64,000 bases of DNA from Chlorops oryzae (lineage: Eukaryota > Arthropoda > Insecta > Diptera > Chloropidae), in the NCBI GenBank assembly GCA_020466095.1, contig CM035807.1, positions 39,272,348 through 39,336,347 on the forward strand. The letters run 5' to 3'. Both the position numbers and the translations under genes were made by a program. Below the pieces are notes generated by a model. The model saw nothing but the letters and a program-made list of their open reading frames with translations, ran no database searches and was not told the DNA's origin. Shown here in pieces: positions 23,226 to 33,890 of this stretch; the first letter of the stretch is position 1, and the number at the start of each line of letters is the position of its first letter.

Positions 23226-23695
23226 CCATATAGTAGATGGACTGCTACTGTGATAGTGATAGTTAGTGATAGTTATGCAGTGTTAAGCACCACGTCGCTC
23301 AACGAATCATTTTTAAAAAAATTTCATTTCCTGAAGATGCTCTTCAAAGAAGGGCGAAATTTGAATACATAAAGAAATTTTGGAGGATCCAAAAAATTCT
23401 TAAATAAAAAAGAAAATGCATTTGTTCTGATTATGACCTTAAGCCGGAGTAAGAAGAATATTTACTTATAAAATTATTTCAAAGGTCAACAACAACACAA
23501 CTCCCAAGTTTTAAAAATATTTATTTTATTTTTTTTTTTACTTCTATTTGGAAAATTGAAAATATTATTTAAAAAATCCATAGCATTAAAGTTTGCATGC
23601 GTAAAAAAAAGTTGTCGGATTGTTTTTCGTTCGCAAAATATAGATGGGGTCGGATTTGAGCCACTCCCCTAAAGCATGCAAAATTCATACAGAAA

Positions 23696-24462
23696 CAAGT
23701 AAGAAAGCTAAAGTCGATCAAGCCCGACTTTGAAATACCCAGCGTCCCGACATTATGAGCGCACTATGTTTTGCTTCTCTATTTGCGGGCGTGGCAGTGG
23801 GAGGGCAACATAAATTATTTCCTTACACCTTTCATTCGCCTTGGTGAACCTATGTTGCGAATTTGAAGCTTCTACGCCTTTTACTTCGGAAGTTATGAAA
23901 ATTCTCTATTTGTGGGCGTGGCAGTGGGCGGGCTACATAAATTTTTGTTTCTCCACCTTTCATTTGCCTTGGTCAACCTATGCTGCGAATTTGAAGCTTC
24001 TACGCCTTTTACTTCACAAGTTACGATGAGCCCTTATTTTTGGGCTTTTTTGTGGGCGTGGCTCGAGGAGGTCGGCGTCCATTTTTTGCCAGGAAATGTC
24101 CCTTTTCGTAGATTACCAACACACCAAATATCAATGGAATGTGTTGAGTGGTTCGCAAGTTACAAGCATTTTACTGAAAACACAATAAATTCATTTGTGG
24201 GCGTGGCAGTGGGCGGATGTCTCCCATTTTTACTTAGGATCATACTCGGGCCCCGATATACATGTGTGCCAAATTTCGACTTCATTGGTTCAGCCGTTTC
24301 GGAGGAGATCCGACCACGGACAGACGGTCAGACGGACATGTCTAAATCGATTCAGTTTTTGATCCTGATCATTTCTATATATATTTTTCTATATCTCCGG
24401 AGCTTAATTCTCCCTGTTACAAGATTCGAACAAAACTAATATATCCCGCTTACGCTGGGTAT
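23696..24462 (+). mobile_element. DINE-like Helentron, copy D
   Basis: It has standard ends (CAAGTAAGAAAGC...GCTGGGTAT) with the terminal hairpin, two 128-bp units, a short GTCY tract (CAGACGGTCAGACGG) and the TGATCCTGATCA core. The GTCY tract is the shortest of the plus-strand copies. Confidence 0.82.
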
Positions 24463-24640
24463 AAAAATCAGTCCCTAGGAGATTTGATTTAGCTGTCTGT
24501 CTGTCTGAATAAAGATCTCTTATCAAAGGAGTTGAGCTATCTCGACGCAATTTGGTATGGAGGTCCAGGGCGGCATGAGTAATATTAAGTTCGAGGACAA
24601 ATGAAACATTTACCCCAAATTTTTCCCATTTCAACATTCC
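24463..24640. repeat. Fragment of another DINE-like subfamily
   Basis: CTGTCTGTCTGTCTG followed by TATCAAAGGAGTTGAGC resembles a passage near 52590-52625 (CTTATCGAAGGAGTTGAGC). It abuts copy D and has no visible ends. Confidence 0.4.
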
Positions 24641-25012
24641 ATTCGCTTTGATAAAACTACTCTACTTTACCTAACCCGGCCTTATCGGTGCAAGTACCTT
24701 ACAATTTCTCACATCACTATTCGTGCCCAGCCAGCCAGAATGTCACGATGTGACATGACACGCAAAATGCTTGTCTAGTAGCAGTCCATGTACTATATGG
24801 TTTAAGGTTCGAGCCCTGGCCGAGCCAAATAATAACACTAGTCAACAACTTTTTAGCTTTTTTCATTCTCCAAGAACCAAACATATGAATTCTATTGTAA
24901 AATTTTCCGCTGATTACGTAAATGGTGAAAAAGAAATTTTATATCGGACCGTTTTGCCGTTATTTCAAAATAACCGTTTTCCGGTACTTTTTTTAAACAT
25001 GTCGTTAGTTTT

Positions 25013-25315
25013 TTCACTATAACACCGTTATAATTTTGTGGACAATAAAAAACAGAGCATCGTTGTAAAGCTATTGTCTCAACGCATACAATGGTGTACA
25101 TAAAATTTTTGAATAGAATTGCCGTTATGTTGAAAATCAATCATGTGAAAAAAATCCGAAATTTCAAATTCTTTCCTCTACATTTTGCGATGTACAATTT
25201 TAGGTATTAAATATACTGACACGCTCGACACACCATTGTATGCGTTGAGACAATAGCTTTACAACGATGCTCTGGTTTTTATTGTCCGCAAAATTATAAC
25301 GGTGTTATAGTGAAA
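25013..25315. repeat. Palindrome with about 85-bp arms
   Basis: The left arm starts TTCACTATAACACCG and runs to CAATGGTGT near 25096. The right arm (25230-25315) is its reverse complement with only a few mismatches. It could be a small MITE with CTATAACACCG ends or the inner part of the surrounding element. Confidence 0.7.
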
Positions 25316-26353
25316 CAAGTAAGAAAGCTAAAGTCGGTCAAGCCCGACTTTGAAATACCCAGCGTCCCGACATTATGAGCGCAATATGTTTTGCTTCTCT
25401 ATTTGTGGGCGTGGCAGTGGGAGGGCAACATAAATTATTTCCCTACACCTTTCGTTCGCCTTGGTGAACCTATGTTGCGAATTTGAAGCTTCGACGCCTT
25501 TTACTTCGGAAGTTACGAAAAATCTTCATTTGTGGGCGTGGCAGTGGGCGGGCCAATAAAAAAATTTTCCTATACCTTTCATTCGCCTTGGTGAACCTAT
25601 GTTGCGAATTAGAAGCTTCTGCGCCTTTTACTTCGGAAGTTACGAACAATCTTCATTTGTAGGCGTGGCAGTGGGCGGGCCATACAAAAAATTTTCCTAC
25701 ACCTTTCATTCGCCTTGGTGAACCTATGTTGCGAATTTGAAGCTTCTACGCCTTTTACTTCGGAAGTTATGAAAATTCTCTATTTGTGGGCGTGGCAGTG
25801 GGCGGGCTACATAAATTTTTGTTCCTACACCTTTCATTTGCCTTGGTCAACCTATGCTGCGAATTTGAAGCTTCTACGCCTTTTACTTCACAAGTTACGA
25901 TAGGCCCTTATTTTTGGGCTTATTTGTGGGCGTGGCTCGAAGAGGGCGGCGTCCATTTTTTGCCAGGATATGTCCCTTTTCGTAGTTTACCAGCACACCA
26001 AATATCAATGGAATGTGTTGAGTGGTTCGCAAGTTACAAGCATTTTATTGAAAACACAATAAATTCATTTGTGGGCGTGGCAGTGGGCGGATGTCTCCCA
26101 TTTTTACTTAGGATCATACTCGGACCCCGATATACATGTGTGCCAAATTTCGACTTCATTGGTTCAGCCGTTTCGGAGGAGATCCGACCACGGACGGACG
26201 GACAGACGGTCAGACGGACAGACGGTCAGACGGACAGACGGACATGTCCAAATCGATTCAGTTTTTGATCCTGATCATTTCTATATATATATGTCTATAT
26301 CTCCCTGTTACAAGATTTGCACAAAACTAATATACCCCGCTTACGCTGGGTAT
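25316..26353 (+). mobile_element. DINE-like Helentron, copy E
   Basis: It has the standard hairpin start and GCTGGGTAT end, four 128-bp units (GTGGGCGTGG or GTAGGCGTGG at about 25407, 25532, 25660, 25787) and a mixed GGAC/GGTC tract. The long open frame across units 3 and 4 comes from the unit being free of stops in one frame and is not a gene. Confidence 0.83.
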
Positions 26354-26520
26354 AATAACGACATGTTGAAAAAAAAATCCCGAAAAAGGGTTTTTCGGAA
26401 ATAACGGAAAAACTTTCCGATCGAAAAATTGTTTCCCCATTTGCGTAATCAGCGGAAAATTTTACTATAGAATTCATATCTTTGGTTCGTGGAGATTTTT
26501 GGTGTAGACTAGTGTAATTG

Positions 26521-27125
26521 TAAAAGCAGAAAGATTTTTAGAAATCTCCAAAATATACGAAAAAACACGATGAGAGATCCTCTCTCGAAACTCCAGTTTT
26601 CTGTGCTCAGGAGAGAGATAGAGAGATGTCAAACGATTTCTAAACCCAGACATTGAGAGAGAAAAGAGCACGTGCAGCTCTCAAATACTTTTTTCGCTAT
26701 AGTCCACTTTCTCGCTCCGCGCCGATGACTTTGTCCGGCGTAATGCGCAATGCCATTTATGTAGAAATATCACCGAGCGATTCCATTACAAAGGAAGTCG
26801 GGACGACCCCTTCTTCATGCGGGTGTCATCGCGGAGATCCGCCTGATATTTGCTACTGGGCTATTTGAACAAAATTCAAACAAGTGGGCTGATTTTGACA
26901 ATTCCAAGTTTTCAACGTTGTTGTTGTACTACTGCCACAACTTTTTTAAATACACCTAGTTTTTCAATAAATATAAATTTGACAGTTAATTGATTTGAAG
27001 CACATTTTAGAAATGGAATAATGTAGAAAAAAACATTCCTTTTGAATTCTTAATACTTGTCCAACAATAGAATATTTTTACCAGAATATACATACATATA
27101 AGATTTTCAAAAGCGAATTAAAATT
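26521..27125. other. Intergenic region upstream of Tim17
   Basis: A less AT-rich patch at 26650-26870 has GCGCCGATGAC and GCGTAATGCGC-like sequence but no recognised gene. CATATAAG at about 27096 is a possible weak TATA-like element. No other signal is clear. Confidence 0.35.
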
Positions 27126-27572
27126 ATGGAGGAATATGCTAGAGAGCCTTGCCCGTACAGAATTGTTGACGATTGCGGAGCGGCATATGCAATGGGCTCT
27201 ATTGGAGGTGGAGTATTTCAAGTTGTAAAAGGTTTTCGTAATGCGCCGGCGGGAATGGTAAGAAGAATGTTGGGTGGCATAACTGCACTCAAGTGCCGAG
27301 CTCCAGCAACCGGAGGAAATTTCGCTCTTTGGGGTTGCATGTTCACAACGATTGATTGCAGTCTCGTTTACTACCGCAAGAAAGAAGACCCTTGGAACTC
27401 TATAATAAGCGGAGCTGCATCAGGTGGAATACTCGCAGCCAGAAATGGTCTACCCGCCATGGCTGGAAGTGCAATAATAGGTGGAATATTGCTTGCATTA
27501 ATCGAAGGTATGGGGATTGTTTTCACAAGACTCTCGGCTGAACATCCTTATGTTTTAACCCAGACGCTTTAA
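27126..27572 (+). CDS. Tim17: Mitochondrial import inner membrane translocase subunit Tim17
   Basis: Tim17 is a core subunit of the TIM23 complex, which moves presequence proteins across or into the mitochondrial inner membrane. The 148-residue product has the family's N-terminal signature ([19 protein letters not shown], then GSIGGGVFQ) and four hydrophobic segments at about 17-37, 62-80, 92-108 and 112-132. These carry small-residue packing motifs GSIGGG, GAASGG and AIIGG. Cys9 and a later cysteine (71 or 78) could form the intermembrane-space disulfide known from yeast. Start context is ATTATGG with A at -3. The frame is one uninterrupted exon, as in some fly Tim17 paralogues, so a retrocopy or a testis-type paralogue is possible. 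It looks intact. No poly(A) signal is obvious within 60 bases downstream. Confidence 0.95.
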   Translation: MEEYAREPCPYRIVDDCGAAYAMGSIGGGVFQVVKGFRNAPAGMVRRMLGGITALKCRAPATGGNFALWGCMFTTIDCSLVYYRKKEDPWNSIISGAASGGILAARNGLPAMAGSAIIGGILLALIEGMGIVFTRLSAEHPYVLTQTL

Positions 27573-27751
27573 TTAAAATTGTTAATGGTTCATTCAAATA
27601 TAAAAAATATATTTTGGAATTTCTATGCATATGGTTTGTTGCAAAAATTCCTTCATTATGAGAGAATGTAGTGCGCAAAATCAGTTCGGTTACATAATGT
27701 CTTTGTTACAATCTTGGTATCAAACAATTGGGTTAAAAGAAGATCGTAGTA

Positions 27752-27944
27752 CAATGGACTCTCTCCTGGCGGACACTCCTCGTAAGCGGACACCCCTCTT
27801 AAGCGAAAACTCTTCTTAAACGGACACTTTTTGCGAATACTCTAATGTTTCTGCTTCTCAATTAGTTTCCTCTTAAGCGGACACCTCTGTTAAGTGGACA
27901 TATTTTTCGGTCCCGCAAGTGTCCGCTTAAGAGAGAGTACACTG
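27752..27944. mobile_element. 193-bp pogo-like MITE
   Basis: The ends are CAATGGACTCTCTC and GAGAGTACACTG, flanked by TA (27750-27751, 27945-27946). Subterminal GCGGACACTCC and AGTGTCCGC repeats are inverted. It lies 180 bp past the Tim17 stop, so it could affect transcript ends. Confidence 0.75.
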
Positions 27945-28191
27945 TATAATACTTTATTCTATTCTGAGGCTATTTCAATATTATAACGATACTATAGTAT
28001 CCCTGCAGTTATGAAGAGGTCAATTTGCCAAACAGGAGTACTCTGAGGGTACTCGAAATATAACTTGTCAAAATTTACAGTTACAGTTTACACGAAACTA
28101 GCGAAACGCGATAGTAAAATATCGCAATCGATAGCCTAGATATGTCAAAAAACTTTTCAATTAGAGATAACAAATTTTTTTTTAAATGAGA

Positions 28192-28506
28192 ATGACTGAA
28201 AGCGGTCGTGTGAAAGCGCAATCCGAAAATCTCCCAAAAATTGATGTATTTATGATGGCCACATATTTCGCTGCAAATCCGGATTTTACTTCTGCTGAGC
28301 TCAGAGGTGTAAAAGCTGCAAGGTACGTTTGACTTAAAATATGCAGAAAAATTTATTATTTTTATGGCAGATCTGGAAGAAAATTAAATTGCCGAAACCG
28401 ATCAAAATGTGCCCCAAGAGGACCAAAATGTGTTGCCAGAAATGTCAAATAATGCCGCAGAAGTTATGCGAAATGAAATAGCCAGATTTTTGTACCACCA
28501 ACAATA
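28192..28506 (+). CDS. Small two-exon gene or gene fragment, N-terminal MTES...FTSAELRGVKAAR
   Basis: Exon 1 (28192-28322) encodes 43 residues including LPKIDVFMMATYFAANPDF and SAELRGVKAAR. It ends at a good donor (AG/GTACGT), and a 48-base intron ends TATGGCAG. Spliced in phase, exon 2 gives a cysteine-rich basic tail and stops at 28452. A neighbouring frame instead gives an acidic tail (TDQNVPQEDQNVLPEMSNN...) ending at 28506, so one indel may separate the true frame. From memory of the family, the N-terminal block resembles insect proteins with SWIM/YqaJ-type domains that occur in many copies. That is tentative, and those domains are absent here. A block just upstream is duplicated at 48.9 kb. 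Confidence 0.45.
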
Positions 28507-29106
28507 AATGAATGCCAAAAATTTAAAACAAGAGAAAATTCAATTTTTATTTCAAACCAAAATGAAATAGTACATTAATTGATAATATTGTCTAATTATC
28601 AGTCATCCTCATTAACTTAAATAAATAGAAAAAAATTACCATGTTAAAAAGAAAACGAGATTCTCTCTTGTACATCAAAGCGTGTATGTTACATCTAGGG
28701 CTGCCAACTTTCTAAGGGCAAAATAAGTTATAAGCTTATTAAATAATTAAAAAATAAAGTATTTTACTAAAAAATAAAGTATTTTTAAATTCATCCAGAA
28801 ACAAATTATAGCAAATATTTAAAAAAAAAATTGAAATAAATAACATGCTTTCATACAACTATAAATTCAATTTAAATTATCTCTCACACTGAAATACTAG
28901 TAACTTACTAGTAGTTAGTCCACTTTTGTTTTTAAATAAACACTTTTTAATGTTTGCAGCACATTTTAGTTGGTCTATGATTTGTTTCACCTATTTAATA
29001 CAATTATTATTAACTATAATCTTAAAACTGTTGAAATTCCAAAAAGAATTTCAATGGACCTGAAAAATCAAATCGTCGATGAGAGAATAAGTAGCGAAAA
29101 ATTGGT
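28507..29106. other. AT-rich spacer
   Basis: No gene or clear repeat border is seen. Confidence 0.4.
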
Positions 29107-29254
29107 GTCTGTACCCAGCCGGACTTTATCCCATGCATGAACAAATCATTAATGCAGAAGTAGTGAAGCATTCATTTAGAAAGAGGCCAATTGGCGATTT
29201 TTCAAATGATCTTCTAGTGAAAATATCACAGAAGCAAGAGCGCATTGCAACAGA
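29107..29254 (+). repeat. Coding-like repeat, cut by an assembly gap
   Basis: A frame here includes MHEQIINAEVVKH and SNDLLVKIS. An inverted homologue at 33724-33890 keeps the same reading frame (MHDKIINAEVLKN, SNDLLVKIS). The similarity at residue level suggests an old protein-coding repeat of unknown family. The N block truncates this copy. Confidence 0.45.
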
Positions 29255-29354
29255 NNNNNNNNNNNNNNNNNNNNNNNNNNNNNNNNNNNNNNNNNNNNNN
29301 NNNNNNNNNNNNNNNNNNNNNNNNNNNNNNNNNNNNNNNNNNNNNNNNNNNNNN
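29255..29354. other. Assembly gap (100 N)
   Basis: Exactly 100 N, the customary placeholder for a gap of unknown size. Confidence 0.99.
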
Positions 29355-29456
29355 CAAACCCCTTATTGCTTAAAAAATTAAGGTAACCTTACAAAATGCT
29401 GAGTCGGATACCACCGAAAACCTAAAGATAAGATTCCTTTGTCAAATATTATATAG

Positions 29457-29825
29457 ACAGATTGGATAGATCGCTGGTGGCATGCATGTTTGCCAGGCGA
29501 ATGTCATTTTGATGATACCATTGTTTGGTATAAAAATGACGGATAGATTTTTTGTGGTACATATGTACTTATGTTACGTTGTACATATTGGCCGCGAAAA
29601 TGGACAGATATGGAAAGATTGGATAGATCGCTTGCTGCATACATACATGTTTGCAATGCGAATGTCATTTAGATGATGCCATGGTTTGGTTTCAAAATGA
29701 CTTGGATAGATCATTTGTGGTACATATGTGCGTTGTACATATAGTCCGCAAGAATGGACAGATATGGAAAGATTGGATAGATGGTTTGTGGCATACATAC
29801 ATGTTTGCACACGAATGTCATTCAT
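29457..29825. repeat. Minisatellite, about 155-bp unit, 2.3 copies
   Basis: GATTGGATAGAT recurs at about 29458, 29617 and 29771, each time followed by GCATACATACATG or a variant and by CGAATGTCATT. Unit lengths are about 158 and 153 bp, and the third unit is partial. Confidence 0.8.
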
Positions 29826-31233
29826 TGCTGAAATTCTATTGTGGGTTTCAATCTAGCAACCCAATATCATATTTGAATATTTTTCTGATCTTTACCTTAT
29901 AGGAACTGAAAATTTCATTCTAGCATTAAATAATCCAAAATCCAAATACGAGAAGCATTCTTTTACACATGTAAGTATCGGCTATACAGTCCACTGCGGA
30001 AATACGAGGAAAAGAGGAAAAGGAAAGAATTCGATTGAAAAAAAAAAAAAAAAATTATTGGAAAGTCCTGCAAGGATTGAATAATTACATGCAAAATTAT
30101 TAATTTTTTTGAGACAGAATTGAATCTTCTAAAAAGAAAAGATGAAAAGGCTGGTATAGTTATATTCTCCCTTCTCTCTTTTAAATAGAAAAAAGATAGA
30201 AAGATTATGGCGGAACCACAAAAAAAGACATCAATGCAAATGGCTCTATGGAATCTAAAAAGGCTCCATGAAAATGGAAAACTGGACTCATTAACCTCGG
30301 TCGGTCGATGCCAGATATTTATCGACGTGATCGAAGAACACTGGAATGCCTTTAAAGAAAATCATAGCTCGATTTACTCGGGTTATGAGCAAATTGAGGG
30401 AGAGCAGAATGAATCCATGACGGAATGGATAAAAGGAGAAGAAGCATACATAGCTTGCAAGGGAAAGGTTCAGGATCAGATTGATGCCATTAGGCAAAAG
30501 GAAGAACTGGCTGTCCAGGCTGCAGCGGTGGCACCAGAACTAAGTCAACCGATTCAAGTTCAGCTGCCATTCAATCCTCACAATATTCCCAATACATGGG
30601 GAACATTTGACGGGTCACTGATTAAATGGCAGGTCTTCAGGGACAGATTTATGAACGCTGTTCATAGTCGAGAGGACATTTCTCCGGCTTATAAATTTAG
30701 CTATCTGCCTAACTCTCTAACCGGTCATGCCGCAGCAAATCTAGGAGTGTGGGAAATTTCAGATGAAAATTATAGTGGAGCCTGGGAACGGTTGAATGAG
30801 TTATTCAATGACACATACCATTTGACGCGAAATTATTTTCGCCGCTTATTTCGACTGCCGATTTTACAATCACCGGTTCGTGGGAATGATTTGCAACGGA
30901 TGGCTAACGTCGCTCACGAAACGGCTCGGCAGTTGTATGCCCTTAAGTACCCTACCGAGCATTGGGATGCGGTTCTCGTACACATTTTGCATGAACGCAT
31001 GGACAGTGATACAGCTTTGCAATGGGAGCGCAGTCGTAAAGATGATAAGCCTACATTCAAGGACATTCATGACTTCTTATTCTCGCAAGCACGGAGCTTG
31101 CAACATTCAATTAATGACGCAGTACATTCGACGATCTTACTGGATTTCTAGGATTAGGAATGAAATAAGAACATTCCTGCGCCAGTGTGTGGTATGCGTG
31201 CGGTATAATTTCCAATTGGAAAATCAGCTGATG

Positions 31234-32246
31234 CACAGAGAAAACGATACCACATAAAATGGAAGAAAAACAATAAGATTTCTCTATGGTTTTTATCCAA
31301 GAAGATTGTCTTATTGAAACCATAGAGAAAAACTTATTGTTTATTTTAACGAAAAATTGAACGAAAATTCAAGAAGATAACTTATCATTTTGATATGAAT
31401 TCTTGTAAAAAACCAGGTCGGCGAGTTCGATCCCTGCTCCAGCGAGCGTCGTTTTTTTTTTTCGGGAAAAGTAGATAATTTAACATTTACATTATTTGAA
31501 AAACTGAGAAATAAAAGATTTTACCAAAGTTTTTATGATTAAAAAATTAAAAAAAAAGATTCTTTAGGAATTTCTTGAAAGAGCTTATGCGTGACGTTTC
31601 GGAAAGGCCCGACGAAAGGCAACTTGTTTTATTGGTTCGTGTCCAACTTACTTTCTGCTCCCCGTATTTTTCCCTTCGAAATTTACTTGCCTGTTTTATC
31701 CACAATTTTTACACAACTTCTTTGGCCTGCGGCGGGGTTCGAACTCGGATCTTCCAGATTACAAGTCTAGCACACTTCAACTACGCCATCGCGTGATATG
31801 ATTTCAGCTTGATAGATTGATTATATCAATGTAAAATCAAAAAAACTGGTTTGTCTTTTTAAACTATAGAATGAATACGGAATTCACATACTTTTTTAAA
31901 TCAATAAGTCTTGCTTTTTATTTTAAAAAGGCCTCTTCTTAAAGCGATAAGGATAACTTATCAAAAGGTCACTTTTATAAGAATGTCACATAGTTTGATT
32001 GATATGGTCACCTTATTATTTGACTATATCAAGAAGTTTTCCATATTCTTCAACAGAAATAATGAGATATTCACATTAAATATATGAGGATATCTATTAA
32101 AATGATTCAATAAGATTTTCTCTATGCATTCAAAGAGTTTTCTCTATGGAAAAAGCACATCGTTCATATAGTTTAAGAAGATTTCTCTATAAAATCGTTC
32201 AATAAGGGGATCTTATCGATTTTATGGGGTCATATTTTTCTGTGTG
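31234..32246. mobile_element. Inverted-repeat element (CACAGAGAAAA ends) inside Pao integrase
   Basis: The left end is CACAGAGAAAACG and the right end ATTTTTCTGTGTG. A TG on each side is consistent with a 2-bp duplication, and removing the insert keeps the integrase frame. Inside are TTTCTCTATGG-type repeats and two tRNA-like modules (31420-31450 and 31718-31790). It shares its tip with the elements at 39186 and 40576, and loosely with that at 5789. Confidence 0.7.
31718..31790 (-). other. tRNA-Thr-like module
   Basis: On the minus strand, TGGCGTAGTTGAAGTG (A-box-like), CTTGTAATC in the anticodon position and GAGTTCGAACCCC (B box) resemble tRNA-Thr. The acceptor stem does not close, so this is a SINE-type relic and not a functional tRNA. 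Confidence 0.5.
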
Positions 32247-33229
32247 TGACTGATTTACTGGAGGATAGGGTTCAAACAGGAAAAGCCTTTCTATGCACTG
32301 GAGTGGATTATGCAGGACCGTTTGAAATCAAACTGTTGCGAAACGAAAGTAAATCGATGACGAAAAAAAAATGCTAGGCAGTTGTCTGCGTATGTCTAAA
32401 GACAAGGGCAGTTCATCTCGACTTGGTGACAAATCAATCTTCAGCAGCGTTCATCCAATGTTACCTACGATTCATCGGAAGGCGTGGTCGATGTGAAAGG
32501 ATGTACAGTGACAACGGAAGATCGTTTATTGGGGCGAAGAATGAAATCGAAAAAACATTGAACTTTGGAAAGAATAAGGAATTCATTGACTTTATCAACT
32601 GCAAGGGTACTGAATGGAAATTTTTGACGCCAGCAGCACCACATCAAGGAGAGAATATATGAGGCTGCTGTTAAATCCATGAAATATCATCTGAAGCGTG
32701 TAGTTGGAACTCATACACTCACACATGAACAGTTCATGACTCTGCTAATCGAAATTGAAGCCATTCTTAATTCCAGACCTCTTTATCCGCTTACTGACGA
32801 TCCGAATGACCTGCAAGCGCTCACACCTGGTCATTTTTTTTGGTGGGAGAGCCATTGGTACTACCGCCTGTATTCAACTACGATCAACTACCGCACCACA
32901 AAGATATCAAATTGTAGAAAGAAAAACAGAAAATGATCAAATGCTTTTGGACGAGATGGAGGGAAGAGTTTTTGACAACTCTTCAAGAGAGGAAGAAATG
33001 GAGAAGAGAGAAAGAAAATATTGCCATAGGTCAACTAGTCCTTTTAAAGTCGGAGAATTTTCCACCAGCGCAATGGGCATTGGCACGAGTTGCGGAACTG
33101 ATCACCAGCAAAGATGGGAAGGTTAGGTCAGTCATTGTACGAACCGAAACCAGTCGATTGGCACGACCACTAACAAAGATCTGCATAGTGCCTCAGAAGC
33201 CGCCTCAAGATAACCATACACCTAGCTAA

Positions 33230-33723
33230 CTTTTCAAATAAACACCTACGGTTTTTCTGGGGACTGTTTCGGACGAACCTAGAAACTTGGGTTAACAGAT
33301 CGAAGTAGGCAAACCAGGGAATTGACAAGGTTCGAAATCGATATGCTTTTGAGCATTCTAAATATATATATATGAAAAATAATAAAAAGAAAATTAATAA
33401 AGAAAACTTTGGAATTTAAACTTAATTGTTCTTAATTATAAAAGTTGAAGGTTAACCTTGATGGCGGAAACACACTTCATTGATTATGTTATAATAAAAC
33501 GCTAGCTCATAGTGTTGATCAACAACAACATAAAACGTTACTTATTCGATCACAATTGCTTAGGTTTAAATGCACTTCAATAAAAAGCATAAGTGACTTA
33601 AACTTGCTAACAAAATGTGTATAACATAGCAGATATCTTCAAAGTATGCAAAACGCTGTTGTCATGAAAATTTCATAAGATTTCATTGAAAAAAGGAATA
33701 ATCAACGCTTTTTCAAATTAAAA
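33230..33723. other. Pao 3' flank, no LTR recognised
   Basis: AT-rich. I looked for a repeat of sequence from 29.9-30.2 kb and found none. Any LTR is lost or too diverged. Confidence 0.4.
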
Positions 33724-33890
33724 TTCCGTTTGAAGAAGGGTCTGTTGTAGCGAGCTCTTGCTTCCCTGAAATTTTCACTAGCAGATCATTCGAATCACCA
33801 CAAATTGGTCTCTTTACAAATAAATTCTTCAATACTTCTGCATTGATGATTTTGTCATGCATGCGATAAAATCCGGCTGCGTAACGTTCT
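33724..33890 (-). repeat. Inverted homologue of the 29107-29254 repeat
   Basis: On the minus strand it reads FYRMHDKIINAEVLKN and then CGDSNDLLVKISGKQE. Opposite orientation rules out its being an LTR partner of 29107-29254. The longer open frame extends from 33958. Confidence 0.45.

Larger units (their letters stand above)
24770..26520. mobile_element. Inverted-repeat element enclosing a palindrome and a DINE
   Basis: About 24855-25005 (GAATTCTATTGTAAAATTTT and onward) is repeated inverted at 26362-26500. The centre is taken up by the 85-bp-arm palindrome at 25013-25315 and DINE copy E. A tRNA-like B-box segment (AAGGTTCGAGCCC, about 24816) lies just outside the left arm. No target duplication was found, so the borders are approximate. 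Confidence 0.55.
30207..33229 (+). pseudogene. Pao/BEL LTR retrotransposon, internally deleted, gag joined to integrase
   Basis: An LTR retrotransposon body without recognisable LTRs. The gag frame (30207-31151) opens MAEPQKKTSMQM and contains the DUF1759-type block around FDGSLIKWQVFRDRF and NYFRRLFRLPIL. Near 31100 the sequence passes directly into the integrase zinc-binding end (SYWISRIRNEIRTF, CVVC) in another frame. Protease, reverse transcriptase and RNase H are absent, so a large deletion lies here. After the insertion at 31234-32246 the integrase core follows, with acidic positions in TGVDYAGPF and MYSDNGRSF. It is broken by a stop near 32374 and by shifts near 32660 and 32930. The C-terminal region ends near 33229. 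It is defective. Confidence 0.88.

Noticed and set aside
23912..24439. 175-codon open frame, with a similar 160-codon frame at 25786-26268
   Set aside because: Both lie wholly inside DINE copies. The same peptide recurs in every copy because the 128-bp unit lacks stops in that frame, and it ends in the GTCY microsatellite.
26653..26868. Possible short gene in a less AT-rich patch
   Set aside because: The 71-residue frame has no family resemblance and no splice partner; it was kept only as part of the upstream region of Tim17.
31718..31790. tRNA-like segments considered as true tRNA genes (also at 6126, 8446, 23157, 36823, 37329, 37505, 56890)
   Set aside because: A and B boxes are present, but acceptor stems do not close and most sit at SINE heads with tails or target duplications.
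29107..33890. Repeats flanking the Pao element, considered as its LTRs
   Set aside because: They are in opposite orientation and look coding, so they cannot be LTRs of that element.
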